NCBI RefSeq assembly: GCF_963378105.1
Contig: NZ_OY726398.1
Coordinates: 2,976,001-3,040,000, forward strand
Direction of reading: 5' to 3'
DNA length: 64,000 nt
Source: Mycolicibacter sp. MU0102
GTDB taxonomy: Bacteria; Actinomycetota; Actinomycetes; Mycobacteriales; Mycobacteriaceae
The notes beneath the pieces were generated by a model that was not told the origin of the DNA, did not search any database, and saw only the letters and a list, made by a program, of their open reading frames with translations. Of the stretch, positions 26,212 through 33,680 are shown in pieces (position 1 is the stretch's first letter; every line of letters begins with the position of its first letter). A program made the translations under genes and the position numbers.

Positions 26212-26930
26212 CCGCCGCGCAACCCACCGTCGGGTTCATCTATCCCGACCACGCCGCCGAGTCCGACTACCCGCGCGCCGCTTCTCTGCTGGACATGCAG
26301 CTGCCCGTGGTGCACATCTACGGCACCGACCTACATGCCGTAGCAGAGCTGATGGATCTCGGCAGCCCAGACAAACTCGCCCGCGGGGCCGCGTTGCTGG
26401 CGCCGCAGCGGCCCGCCGCGGTGGTCTGGGCGTGCACATCGGGCAGCTTCGTGTTCGGGCCCACGGGCGCGGCCGAGCAGGTCGAACAGCTGGCGGCGGA
26501 AGCGGGTGTGCCCGCCTCGAGCACGTCGTTCGCGTTCGTGCATGCGCTGGCCGCGCTCGGCTGCCGCCACGTCGCGGTCGCGGCCAGCTATCCGCGCGAA
26601 ATCGCCGAGCTGTTTGTGAACTTCGTTGCAGCCCACGGCGTCACGGTCGAATCCATGGGCGATGCCGGCATCCCCACCGCCGCACAGGTGGCTCGGCTGA
26701 CGCCGAGTCAGGTCCGGGAGTTGGCGCTGCGCCATGATTCCGCCCGCGCAGACGCACTGTTGATTCCCGACACCGCCATGCACACAGTCGATCAGGTCGA
26801 CGAACTCGAGCAACTGCTCGACAAGCCGGTACTGACAGCCAATGCGGTGACGGTGTGGGAAGGTTTGCGCATCGCCGGGATAACCCGGCGGACCACCGGG
26901 CTGGGCGCATTGTTCGAGGATGGGCGATGA
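26208..26930 (+). CDS. Asp/Glu racemase-fold protein with only the first catalytic cysteine
   Basis: A 240-residue relative of the preceding protein with the same fold landmarks: VGFIYPDHAAESD, VWACTSGSFVFG (first Cys kept) and ADALLIPDTAMHTVD, where the second Cys position is Asp. Loss of one of the two cysteines turns racemase/isomerase chemistry into decarboxylase-like or other chemistry in this superfamily (arylmalonate decarboxylase keeps only the second one). It may also form a hetero-oligomer with its neighbour. Overlaps both neighbours by ATGA. Confidence 0.75.
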   Translation: MTAAQPTVGFIYPDHAAESDYPRAASLLDMQLPVVHIYGTDLHAVAELMDLGSPDKLARGAALLAPQRPAAVVWACTSGSFVFGPTGAAEQVEQLAAEAGVPASSTSFAFVHALAALGCRHVAVAASYPREIAELFVNFVAAHGVTVESMGDAGIPTAAQVARLTPSQVRELALRHDSARADALLIPDTAMHTVDQVDELEQLLDKPVLTANAVTVWEGLRIAGITRRTTGLGALFEDGR

Positions 26931-27619
26931 CAATCTCACATGATCCCGGGTTCGAACCGCTGAGCCGGGCCTCGACGGCCGAGCTGATCGCCGAACGCCT
27001 GCGGGAGGCGATCACCCGTGGGCGGCTGTTGCCGGGTCAGCAACTCGGCGAAGCGAGTCTGGCCGCGCAGTTTGCGGTGTCGCGTGGGCCGGTACGTGAG
27101 GCGATGCAGCGGCTGGTGGCCGAAGGATTGCTGCGCAGCGAACGCAACCGGGGCATCTTCGTCGTCGAACTCACCGATGACGACGTCCGCGACGTGTATC
27201 AGGCCCGCAAGGCCATCGAACGCGCCGCGGTGATCGAAGTGCTCCGCGGTGACCCCCGCGGCGCGGCGGCGCGGTTGCGTGGCCCCGTCGAGGCCCTGCG
27301 GGTGGCCGCCGCCCACGGCGACGGCACCGCGGCGGCCGACGCCGACCAAGCGTTCCATGAGGTGCTGGTCGAGTGTGCCGGCAGTCCACGACTGCACCGG
27401 GCGATGCGGACCCTGCTTTCGGAAACTCGCATCCTGCTCGGCGAACTCGAAGAGGCCTACCCCGACCTGCGCGAGCAGGTCACCGAACATGTCGTGCTGC
27501 GCAAGGCGATCGGTGCCGGAGACGAAGACCTGGCGATCCGACTGATCGATGAGCACATGGACGATGCGGTACGTCGCCTGCTGGCGCGGCGGGCGCAGCT
27601 GCTCTTGGCCCCGTCGTAG
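26927..27619 (+). CDS. GntR-family regulator, FCD subfamily
   Basis: A 230-residue regulator: winged helix at residues about 15-80 (LREAITRGRLLPGQQLGEASLAAQ; VSRGPVREAMQRLVAEGLL) and an all-helical FCD ligand domain with metal-type residues (DADQAFHEVLV, EHVVLRKAI, DEHMDDAV). The ATG at 26927 overlaps the second racemase gene, so it is co-translated with the genes it probably controls through the palindrome at 25389-25402. FCD regulators usually bind small organic acids, which fits a catabolic role for the cluster. Converges on the IclR gene with a gap of only three bases. Confidence 0.9.
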   Translation: MTISHDPGFEPLSRASTAELIAERLREAITRGRLLPGQQLGEASLAAQFAVSRGPVREAMQRLVAEGLLRSERNRGIFVVELTDDDVRDVYQARKAIERAAVIEVLRGDPRGAAARLRGPVEALRVAAAHGDGTAAADADQAFHEVLVECAGSPRLHRAMRTLLSETRILLGELEEAYPDLREQVTEHVVLRKAIGAGDEDLAIRLIDEHMDDAVRRLLARRAQLLLAPS

Positions 27620-27622
27620 CCC

Positions 27623-28429
27623 CTAGCCGATCTGCGCGCCTATCTCGTTGGCCGCCTCGACCAGCACAGCTGCCACCCCTCGGTACTGCGAGCTGCTCAG
27701 ACGGTGCACGGGCGCTGCGGCATTGAGCGCCAGCAGCACACCCGGTGCACGCGTGGGAATCGGCACCGCGACCGAGGCGACGCCGTCCTCACTGCCCTCC
27801 CGATTCACCGCGTAGCCCTGTTGTCGTATCCGGCCGAGCTCACGTTGCAGCTCCGTCCTGGTGGCAACCGAATGTGCCGTCACCCGCTGCAGCTCCTCGT
27901 CGGGATACAGGCGGGCGATGTCGGCATCAGATAGGCGCGCCAGTAGCGCCTTGCCGGTCGAGGTGCAGTGTGCCGGCATGGTGCGTCCCAACCGTGAGGC
28001 GACCCGCACCGCGGTCTGTCCCTCGGCGGCGGCGATGAAACGTACATTGGCGCCCTCAAGTACGCCCAGATGCACTGACTCGTTGAGCCGTTCGCTCAGG
28101 CGCAGCAGTACCGGTTTTGCCGCTCCTTCGATATCGGTGCGGTTGAACACCGAGAACGCCACGCTCATCAGCGCCGGCCCGGGGTGATAGGCCTTGGACG
28201 CCGGGTCCTGGCGTACGAAGCCCCGATACTGCAGCATCGCCAACAGACGGTGAGCGGTCGAGGATGCGACGCCCAAGTGATTCGCCGCGTCGGTCAATCG
28301 GATCTGCGGCTGCTCCCCCAGCAACAGCAGAAGCTTCAGCGCCCTATCCACCGATCCGATCGGATACTGCGGCACGCCCCGATCCGGGGCCGCGTCTCCG
28401 GGTGGCCAAATGGGCTCGTCATTCTGCAT
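27623..28429 (-). CDS. IclR-family regulator of the aromatic operon
   Basis: A 268-residue protein with the IclR winged helix (SVDRALKLLLLLGE; VASSTAHRLLAMLQYRGFV, residues about 25-75) and effector domain (MPAHCTSTGKALLARL; REGSEDGVASVAVPI). It diverges from the dioxygenase operon, the usual layout for PcaR/PobR/PhtR-type regulators of aromatic pathways. The ATG at 28429 is chosen; the open frame upstream runs into the promoter gap. The effector would be an aromatic acid or protocatechuate, by inference. Confidence 0.88.
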   Translation of the reverse strand: MQNDEPIWPPGDAAPDRGVPQYPIGSVDRALKLLLLLGEQPQIRLTDAANHLGVASSTAHRLLAMLQYRGFVRQDPASKAYHPGPALMSVAFSVFNRTDIEGAAKPVLLRLSERLNESVHLGVLEGANVRFIAAAEGQTAVRVASRLGRTMPAHCTSTGKALLARLSDADIARLYPDEELQRVTAHSVATRTELQRELGRIRQQGYAVNREGSEDGVASVAVPIPTRAPGVLLALNAAAPVHRLSSSQYRGVAAVLVEAANEIGAQIG

Positions 28430-28551
28430 AGCAGAGACACTACTCAGCGTTGTTGACCTGCAAACCCCGATGCTGGCAGAGTTTTCTCCACGCCCCAGGG
28501 AATTTCTCTGCATACCAGATATTGCGGGCCTTCAAGACTGGAGACGCATCG
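28430..28551. promoter_or_regulatory. Divergent control region of the aromatic operon
   Basis: A 122-base gap between the IclR gene and the dioxygenase operon. GCAGAG (28476-28481) and CTCTGC (28506-28511) form a spaced inverted repeat with A/T-rich inner flanks, a possible IclR-protein site. No convincing -35/-10 pair was found. Confidence 0.35.
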
Positions 28552-29991
28552 ATGAGTGATCACCGGCATGTCCTCGATGAGGTCAGGCGGGGAATGATCC
28601 CAGCGCACATCTACAACGACGCCGAGCTCTTCGAACTCGAGAAGGAGCGGCTCTTCCGTCGCGCCTGGATGTTCGTGGCGCATGAGTCGGAGATCCCCCA
28701 AGACGGTGACTACGTCGTGCGACGCCTGCTCAACGACTCCTTCATCATTGCGCGCGACTCCAAGGGCGACGTGCGGGCCATGTTCAACATGTGCCTGCAT
28801 CGTGGGATGCAGATCTGCCGCGCCGAAATGGGCAATGCCTCCAATTTCCGCTGCCCCTACCACGGCTGGTCGTATCGCAACGACGGGCGCATCACCGGCC
28901 TGCCCTTCCACCAAGAGGCCTATGGCGGCGAGGCCGGCTTCTCCAAGCGCGGTCAGACGCTGTTGCCGGCACCAAGCCTGGCCAGTTACAACGGGATGAT
29001 CTTCATCAGCCTTGATCCCCAGGCGCCCCCGCTCGAAGAGTTTCTCGGCGACTTCAAGTTCTATCTCGACTTCTACACCAAGCAGAGCCGCAGCGGTCTC
29101 GAAGTCCGCGGCCCGCAACGATGGCGCATCAAAGCGAACTGGAAGATCGGCGTCGAGAACTTCGCCGGGGACATGTATCACACCCCACATACCCACGCCT
29201 CTGTCGTCGATATCGGGCTGTTTCGTGAACCTAAGGCGCAGAAGCGTAAAGACGGTGCGACCTACTGGGCGACCTGCGGCGGCGGTACAACCTACAAGCT
29301 GCCGCCCGGCAACTTTGAGGAACGGATGCGCTATGTCGGCTACCCCGACGAGATGGTGGGCCGAATCAAGGACGTGTGGTCCACCGACCATCAGCGCATG
29401 GTCGCCGACGACGGCTTCATGATCTCGGCGGCATCGTGCTTTCCCAATATGAGCCTGGTGCACAACTGGCCAAAAATTCAAGACAGCGAAGATGTGTTGC
29501 CGTTCATATCGATTCGTACCTGGCAACCGATCAGTGAGAACGAAACCGAGGTGTACTCGTGGTTCGCGGTCGACGCGGCCGCCCCCGAGCAGTTCAAGAA
29601 GGACTCCTACAAGGCCTACCTGATGTGCTTTGGCTCCACGGGCATGTTCGAACAGGATGACGTGGAGAACTGGGTGTCGCTGACCAACACCGCTGCCGGT
29701 TCCATGGCCCGTCAACTGTTGCTCAACGGACGGATGGGCCTGCTCGCCGACGACACCCCGGTGGTCAACGCGTTACCGCCGGAGCTGTTCCATGGCCCAG
29801 GCACCGCTCAAGTCGGCTACAACGAGAACAATCAGCGGGCGATCCTCCGGATGTGGGCCGATCACCTCCAGATGGCTCCGGTAGCGACGGACACCGCGGC
29901 GATGGGTACGCAGCGCGACGGAATCACCCCCCTGGTGCAGACCAACGGCACGTCGGCATGCGAGACAGCCTGCGAGGAGGCCCCTGTATGA
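28552..29991 (+). CDS. Rieske ring-hydroxylating dioxygenase, large subunit (phthalate dioxygenase-like)
   Basis: A 479-residue alpha subunit. The Rieske 2Fe-2S ligands are C81-x-H83 and C101-x2-H104 (CLHRG, CPYHGW); the mononuclear iron site has D207, H210 and H215 in ENFAGDMYHTPHTH. It would cis-dihydroxylate an aromatic acid. The downstream dehydrogenase, class II aldolase-type decarboxylase and protocatechuate genes match the phthalate 3,4-dioxygenase route (phtAa), but the substrate is inferred from context only. ATG at 28552 behind GGAG; the longer frame is not conserved. Confidence 0.85.
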   Translation: MSDHRHVLDEVRRGMIPAHIYNDAELFELEKERLFRRAWMFVAHESEIPQDGDYVVRRLLNDSFIIARDSKGDVRAMFNMCLHRGMQICRAEMGNASNFRCPYHGWSYRNDGRITGLPFHQEAYGGEAGFSKRGQTLLPAPSLASYNGMIFISLDPQAPPLEEFLGDFKFYLDFYTKQSRSGLEVRGPQRWRIKANWKIGVENFAGDMYHTPHTHASVVDIGLFREPKAQKRKDGATYWATCGGGTTYKLPPGNFEERMRYVGYPDEMVGRIKDVWSTDHQRMVADDGFMISAASCFPNMSLVHNWPKIQDSEDVLPFISIRTWQPISENETEVYSWFAVDAAAPEQFKKDSYKAYLMCFGSTGMFEQDDVENWVSLTNTAAGSMARQLLLNGRMGLLADDTPVVNALPPELFHGPGTAQVGYNENNQRAILRMWADHLQMAPVATDTAAMGTQRDGITPLVQTNGTSACETACEEAPV

Positions 29992-30614
29992 CATCCGCCG
30001 AGAAGAGTCAGCGGCCCGGGTTCGCCCGACCGAAAGATGCCAGCGGACCGTGGGAGCTGGCAGTTCTGGGTGATCACGCGCCGAAGACGGTCCGCAGCGG
30101 TAAGCCCTTGCCGTTCAACGATGCCCGCCATCTGCAGGCGCATCAGTTCTTGGTCGACGAGGCCTATCTGCTCGACGCACAGCAGTACACCGAATGGCTC
30201 GACACCCTCACCGAGGACATCCACTACTTCATGCCTGTGCGGGTGACCACCGCCTCGGGCGCTGGATTCGACACTTCGCCCGGCATGGCCCATTTCGACG
30301 AAAACAAATACTCGTTGAACCGGCGCGTCGCGCGCTTTGCGACCGAGCACGCCTGGACCGAAGATCCGCCGTCGCGGCTGCGCCATCACATCACCAACGT
30401 CCGCACCTTTGCCTGCGATGATGATCAACACCTGATCGTCGAGTCGGCCGAGCTGCTCTTCCGCAGCCGCGGCGATGTGAACGAGGCGGCGTTCGTCTCC
30501 TGCGGCCGTGAAGACCTACTGCGGCGCACTGGTGACCAATGGAAGTTGGCGCGGCGCACTATCTATGTCGATGAGTCGGTCCTGCGTATGCAGAACTTGG
30601 CGGTCTTCCTGTGA
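29988..30614 (+). CDS. Ring-hydroxylating dioxygenase, small subunit
   Basis: A 208-residue beta subunit of the SnoaL/NTF2-like fold, with HQFLVDEAYLLDAQQYTEWLDTLTEDIHYFMPVR and the C-terminal WKLARRTIYVDESVLRMQNLAVFL typical of this family. It gives the alpha3-beta3 hexamer its stability and has no cofactor. Overlaps the large-subunit gene (ATGA) and the next gene (GTGA). Confidence 0.9.
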   Translation: MTSAEKSQRPGFARPKDASGPWELAVLGDHAPKTVRSGKPLPFNDARHLQAHQFLVDEAYLLDAQQYTEWLDTLTEDIHYFMPVRVTTASGAGFDTSPGMAHFDENKYSLNRRVARFATEHAWTEDPPSRLRHHITNVRTFACDDDQHLIVESAELLFRSRGDVNEAAFVSCGREDLLRRTGDQWKLARRTIYVDESVLRMQNLAVFL

Positions 30615-30871
30615 GCGCACTCGACGACCTCATGGCTAATGCGGTCGGTGACGCGATAACCATCGCCAACGAATTCACCGAAGTGACGCTGCACCGGGTC
30701 GACACTCGCAACGGTTCGCGGCTGCTGATCACGTCACCGAAGTCGGGGCAATGGATCAGTCTCGACGCCCTGGAACTTGAAGCATTGACCTGGCAGAACG
30801 CCTACACTCTGGCGGCGATGGTCGGCAACATGCATCAACCGCTCCTCTCGGACGACAGCGACCTGCCGTGA
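30611..30871 (+). CDS. Small 86-residue protein of the dioxygenase operon, unknown function
   Basis: The GTG-started frame overlaps both neighbours by four bases (30611-30614, 30868-30871), strong evidence that it is a real gene. The product has no cysteine, so it is not the Rieske or plant-type ferredoxin that the oxygenase needs. It reads as a small alpha/beta domain (ITIANEFTEVTLHRVDTRNG; SPKSGQWISLDALELEALTW). The family is not recognised. Its place between oxygenase subunits and dihydrodiol dehydrogenase suggests an accessory role for the oxygenase or the dehydrogenase. Confidence 0.8.
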   Translation: MSALDDLMANAVGDAITIANEFTEVTLHRVDTRNGSRLLITSPKSGQWISLDALELEALTWQNAYTLAAMVGNMHQPLLSDDSDLP

Positions 30872-31668
30872 CGCGATGGCTGGACGGTAAGAGGGCGCTC
30901 GTCGTCGGCGCCGGCTCGGGCATCGGCCGAGCAGTCGTCGACGCCTATCTCGACGAGGGCGCCCAGGTCGCGGTGTTGGAACGCGATCAGTCGAAGTGCG
31001 CTGCGTTAGCTAGTCAGTTGCCGGGAGTTCCGGTGACACAGGGCGATGCAACGACTGCCGAGGCAAATGAGCGCGCTGTCGCTGCCGCCGTTGCGGCTTT
31101 CGGCGGCCTGGACACGCTGGTCAACTGCGTTGGGATCTTCGACTTCTACAAGGGAATCACTGATATCTCGACCGAAGAGCTAGAGCCGGCGTTCGACGAG
31201 ATGTTCAAGACGAACGTGCTGAGTCAGCTGCAGTCGGTGAAAGCTGCCGTCCCAGCGCTTCAAGCCCAGGAGCGCTCGTCGATCGTCCTGACCGAATCTG
31301 CATCGTCGTTCTACCCGGGCCGCGGCGGCGTACTTTACGTCGCGTCGAAGTTCGCCGTGCGCGGCCTGGTCAGCACTCTCGCCTATGAACTCGCGCCGCA
31401 CATCCGGGTCAATGGCGTTGCGCCGGGCGGAACATTGAACACCGACCTGCGCGGTTTGCAGAACCTGTCGCTGGACCATATCCGCCTGGACGATACCCCC
31501 AACCGGGCACGCGATCTCGCGGCACGCACCCCGCTCAATGTGGCGCTCACTCCACAGGACCACGCCTGGAGTTACGTCTTCCTGGCATCAGACCGGTCCC
31601 GCGGTATCACGGCCGGGACTACACATCCCGACGGCGGATTCGGAATGACTACCGGGGGTACCGCGTGA
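30868..31668 (+). CDS. Short-chain dehydrogenase, aromatic cis-dihydrodiol dehydrogenase
   Basis: A 266-residue classical SDR: cofactor loop VGAGSGIGRAVV (near residue 13), NAG-type VNCVGIF, catalytic Ser in VLTESASSFY and YVASK (Tyr, Lys). It resembles BphB-type dihydrodiol dehydrogenases and would re-aromatise the dioxygenase product to a catechol, with NAD. In phthalate clusters this is PhtB. Overlaps both neighbours by four bases. Confidence 0.82.
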   Translation: MTRWLDGKRALVVGAGSGIGRAVVDAYLDEGAQVAVLERDQSKCAALASQLPGVPVTQGDATTAEANERAVAAAVAAFGGLDTLVNCVGIFDFYKGITDISTEELEPAFDEMFKTNVLSQLQSVKAAVPALQAQERSSIVLTESASSFYPGRGGVLYVASKFAVRGLVSTLAYELAPHIRVNGVAPGGTLNTDLRGLQNLSLDHIRLDDTPNRARDLAARTPLNVALTPQDHAWSYVFLASDRSRGITAGTTHPDGGFGMTTGGTA

Positions 31669-32393
31669 CCGGCGACGATCTGGCCCCGCTGCGACTCGAG
31701 GTTGCGCAGGCCTGCCGAGTCGCTGCAGCCCGGGGCCTGGTGGACGGCATTCTCGGACACATCAGTGCCCGAGTCGACGAACAACACCTACTCGTGCGGT
31801 GTCGCAGCGACTCCGACGACGGAGTGGCATTCACTCGTCCCGACGACATTCGGCTCATCCGCTTTGACGGAACACCAGGCATGCCAGGGGAACTGGACGG
31901 ATATCGGGTCCCCAACGAGCTGCCGATCCACGTCGAAACCCTGCTGGCCCATCCCGAACACCGGGCAGTGGCCCACCTGCATCCCCCGGCCGTCGTCGCC
32001 GCCGACCTGGCGGGCATCACGATCGAACCCATCTACGGGGCCTTCGACATCCCCGGCGCATGGCTCGCGCGCCGCGGCGTCCCGGTATACCCGCGGGCGG
32101 TGCTGATCCGCACCTCAGAACTCGGCAAAGAGATGGTCGCCGCCATGGCGGACAAGCCGGTGGTGATCTGCCGCGGCCATGGAATCACCAGTGCCGCAGC
32201 CACGGCAGCCCAGGCCGTCCTGCAGGCGATCAGCCTGGACCAATTGGCTTCGATGTCACTGCGGGTCCGCGCCGCGGGCGGCACGTTGATGCCGATCGAC
32301 GAGGAAGATTGGGCAGATCTGCCCGATCTCGGCCCCGCGTTCACCGCGGACGCCGCCTGGCGCTACGAGCTGGCCCGGCTGGAGCAACGATGA
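31665..32393 (+). CDS. Class II aldolase/adducin-family decarboxylase (3,4-dihydroxyphthalate decarboxylase-like)
   Basis: A 242-residue class II aldolase-fold protein with the metal-binding AHLHPPAVVAADLAG (about residue 104) and a second histidine pair in VICRGHGITSAAATAAQAV. In phthalate operons a protein of this family (PhtC) removes the 2-carboxylate of 3,4-dihydroxyphthalate to give protocatechuate; the next gene is a protocatechuate dioxygenase, which supports this. Related proteins act on other hydroxylated benzoates. Start GTG at 31665 overlaps the SDR stop. Confidence 0.75.
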   Translation: MTGDDLAPLRLEVAQACRVAAARGLVDGILGHISARVDEQHLLVRCRSDSDDGVAFTRPDDIRLIRFDGTPGMPGELDGYRVPNELPIHVETLLAHPEHRAVAHLHPPAVVAADLAGITIEPIYGAFDIPGAWLARRGVPVYPRAVLIRTSELGKEMVAAMADKPVVICRGHGITSAAATAAQAVLQAISLDQLASMSLRVRAAGGTLMPIDEEDWADLPDLGPAFTADAAWRYELARLEQR

Positions 32394-33139
32394 CTGGTCA
32401 GGCGGAGATCAGCGCCGAGATCGGGGCGATCCAGGCCGGTTACCAGCGTGCGGGCCTCGAGGAAAGCCAACCCAGACTCGACTATCCGCCGTACCGCAGC
32501 AGCGTGCTTCGGCATCCCAAAAACGCCCTACTCCTGGCAGAACCCGAGGCCGCCGAGCTGCAGGCGCCCTGTTTCGGGCAGGACGACGTCGCCCCGCTCG
32601 ACGCCGATCTGACGATCCAGCACGCGGGTGCACCGATCGGTGAGCGCACCGTGGTGACCGGGCGGATCGTCGACGGCAACGGCAAGCCGGTGCGCCGCCA
32701 ACTCGTCGAGATCTGGCAGGCCAACGCCAGCGGGCGCTACATCCATCAGGGGGATCAGCATCCGGCACCGCTGGACCCCAATTTCACCGGAGCGGGGCGT
32801 TGCCTCACCGACGACGACGGGTTCTACCGTTTCACAACGATCAAGCCCGGCCCCTACCCCTGGCGCAACCACCACAACGCCTGGCGGCCGGCGCATATCC
32901 ATTTCTCCTTGTTCGGAACTGATTTCACGCAACGGATGATCACTCAGATGTACTTTCCGGGCGACCCGCTGTGCCCGTTGGACCCGATCTATCAGTCGAT
33001 CACCGACCAGAAGGCTCGTGGCCGGCTCGTGGCGATCTACGACCACGACACCACCAGCCACGAATGGGCCACCGGCTACCGGTGGGACATCGTGCTCACC
33101 GGACCAGCCGCAACGCCATTCGAGGATCACGATGACTGA
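32390..33139 (+). CDS. pcaH: Protocatechuate 3,4-dioxygenase beta subunit
   Basis: Intradiol ring cleavage of protocatechuate to 3-carboxy-cis,cis-muconate. The 249-residue beta chain contains the four ferric-iron ligands: Tyr in SGRYIHQ, Tyr in GPYPWRNHHNAW and the two His in RPAHIHFSLFG. The start ATG at 32390 overlaps the decarboxylase stop; the longer open frame is rejected. pcaG overlaps by eight bases. Confidence 0.96.
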   Translation: MTGQAEISAEIGAIQAGYQRAGLEESQPRLDYPPYRSSVLRHPKNALLLAEPEAAELQAPCFGQDDVAPLDADLTIQHAGAPIGERTVVTGRIVDGNGKPVRRQLVEIWQANASGRYIHQGDQHPAPLDPNFTGAGRCLTDDDGFYRFTTIKPGPYPWRNHHNAWRPAHIHFSLFGTDFTQRMITQMYFPGDPLCPLDPIYQSITDQKARGRLVAIYDHDTTSHEWATGYRWDIVLTGPAATPFEDHDD

Positions 33140-33680
33140 GCTGACGGCCACCCCCGGGCAGACCATCGGCCCGTTCTTCGGCTATGCGTTGCCATTCGAA
33201 CGCGGCAACGAGCTCGTACCCCCTGGCTCGGCCGGTGCCGTCGAGTTGCACGGCATCGTCACCGACGGCGCCGGGGAGCCCGTTCCCGACGCGCTGTTGG
33301 AGATCTGGCAGGCCGATGCGGGCGGCGCAGTGCCGCGGACCAGTTCGCTTCGCCGCGACGGCGACACCTTCAGCGGGTGGGGACGCGCCGCGACAGATGC
33401 AGGCGGCCACTACAGCTTCACGACGGTGAAACCTGGTGCGCTCCATCATGCGGCGCCATTCATCACCGTCGCCGTGTTTGCGCGGGGCCTGCTGAACCGG
33501 TTGTTCACCCGTGCCTATCTTCCCGGCGATCGCCTCCATGCAGATCGCTTGCTGAATTCCGTGGCAGCTGACCGTCGACATACCCTCATCGCGGTGCCCG
33601 ACGAGGGTGGCTTTCGGTTCGATATCAGGCTCCAGGGCGCCGACGAGACGGTATTCCTGCGCTATCGGGGGCAACCATGA
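33132..33680 (+). CDS. pcaG: Protocatechuate 3,4-dioxygenase alpha subunit
   Basis: The 182-residue alpha chain pairs with PcaH. It has the family start TPGQTIGPFFGYALP and the shared beta-sandwich (LLEIWQADAGG; HYSFTTVKPGA; RAYLPGDRLHADRLL) but lacks the iron tyrosines and histidines, as alpha chains do. Slightly short for the family. Overlaps pcaH and pcaB. Confidence 0.94.
   Translation: MTELTATPGQTIGPFFGYALPFERGNELVPPGSAGAVELHGIVTDGAGEPVPDALLEIWQADAGGAVPRTSSLRRDGDTFSGWGRAATDAGGHYSFTTVKPGALHHAAPFITVAVFARGLLNRLFTRAYLPGDRLHADRLLNSVAADRRHTLIAVPDEGGFRFDIRLQGADETVFLRYRGQP

Noticed and set aside
22502..27619. Ectoine/hydroxyectoine degradation cluster
   Set aside because: The racemase-fold proteins recall EutA, but DoeA/EutD, DoeB/EutE, EutB, EutC and the usual EnuR or AsnC regulators are absent.
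30611..30871. Ferredoxin component of the dioxygenase
   Set aside because: No cysteines and no Rieske histidines in the 86 residues.
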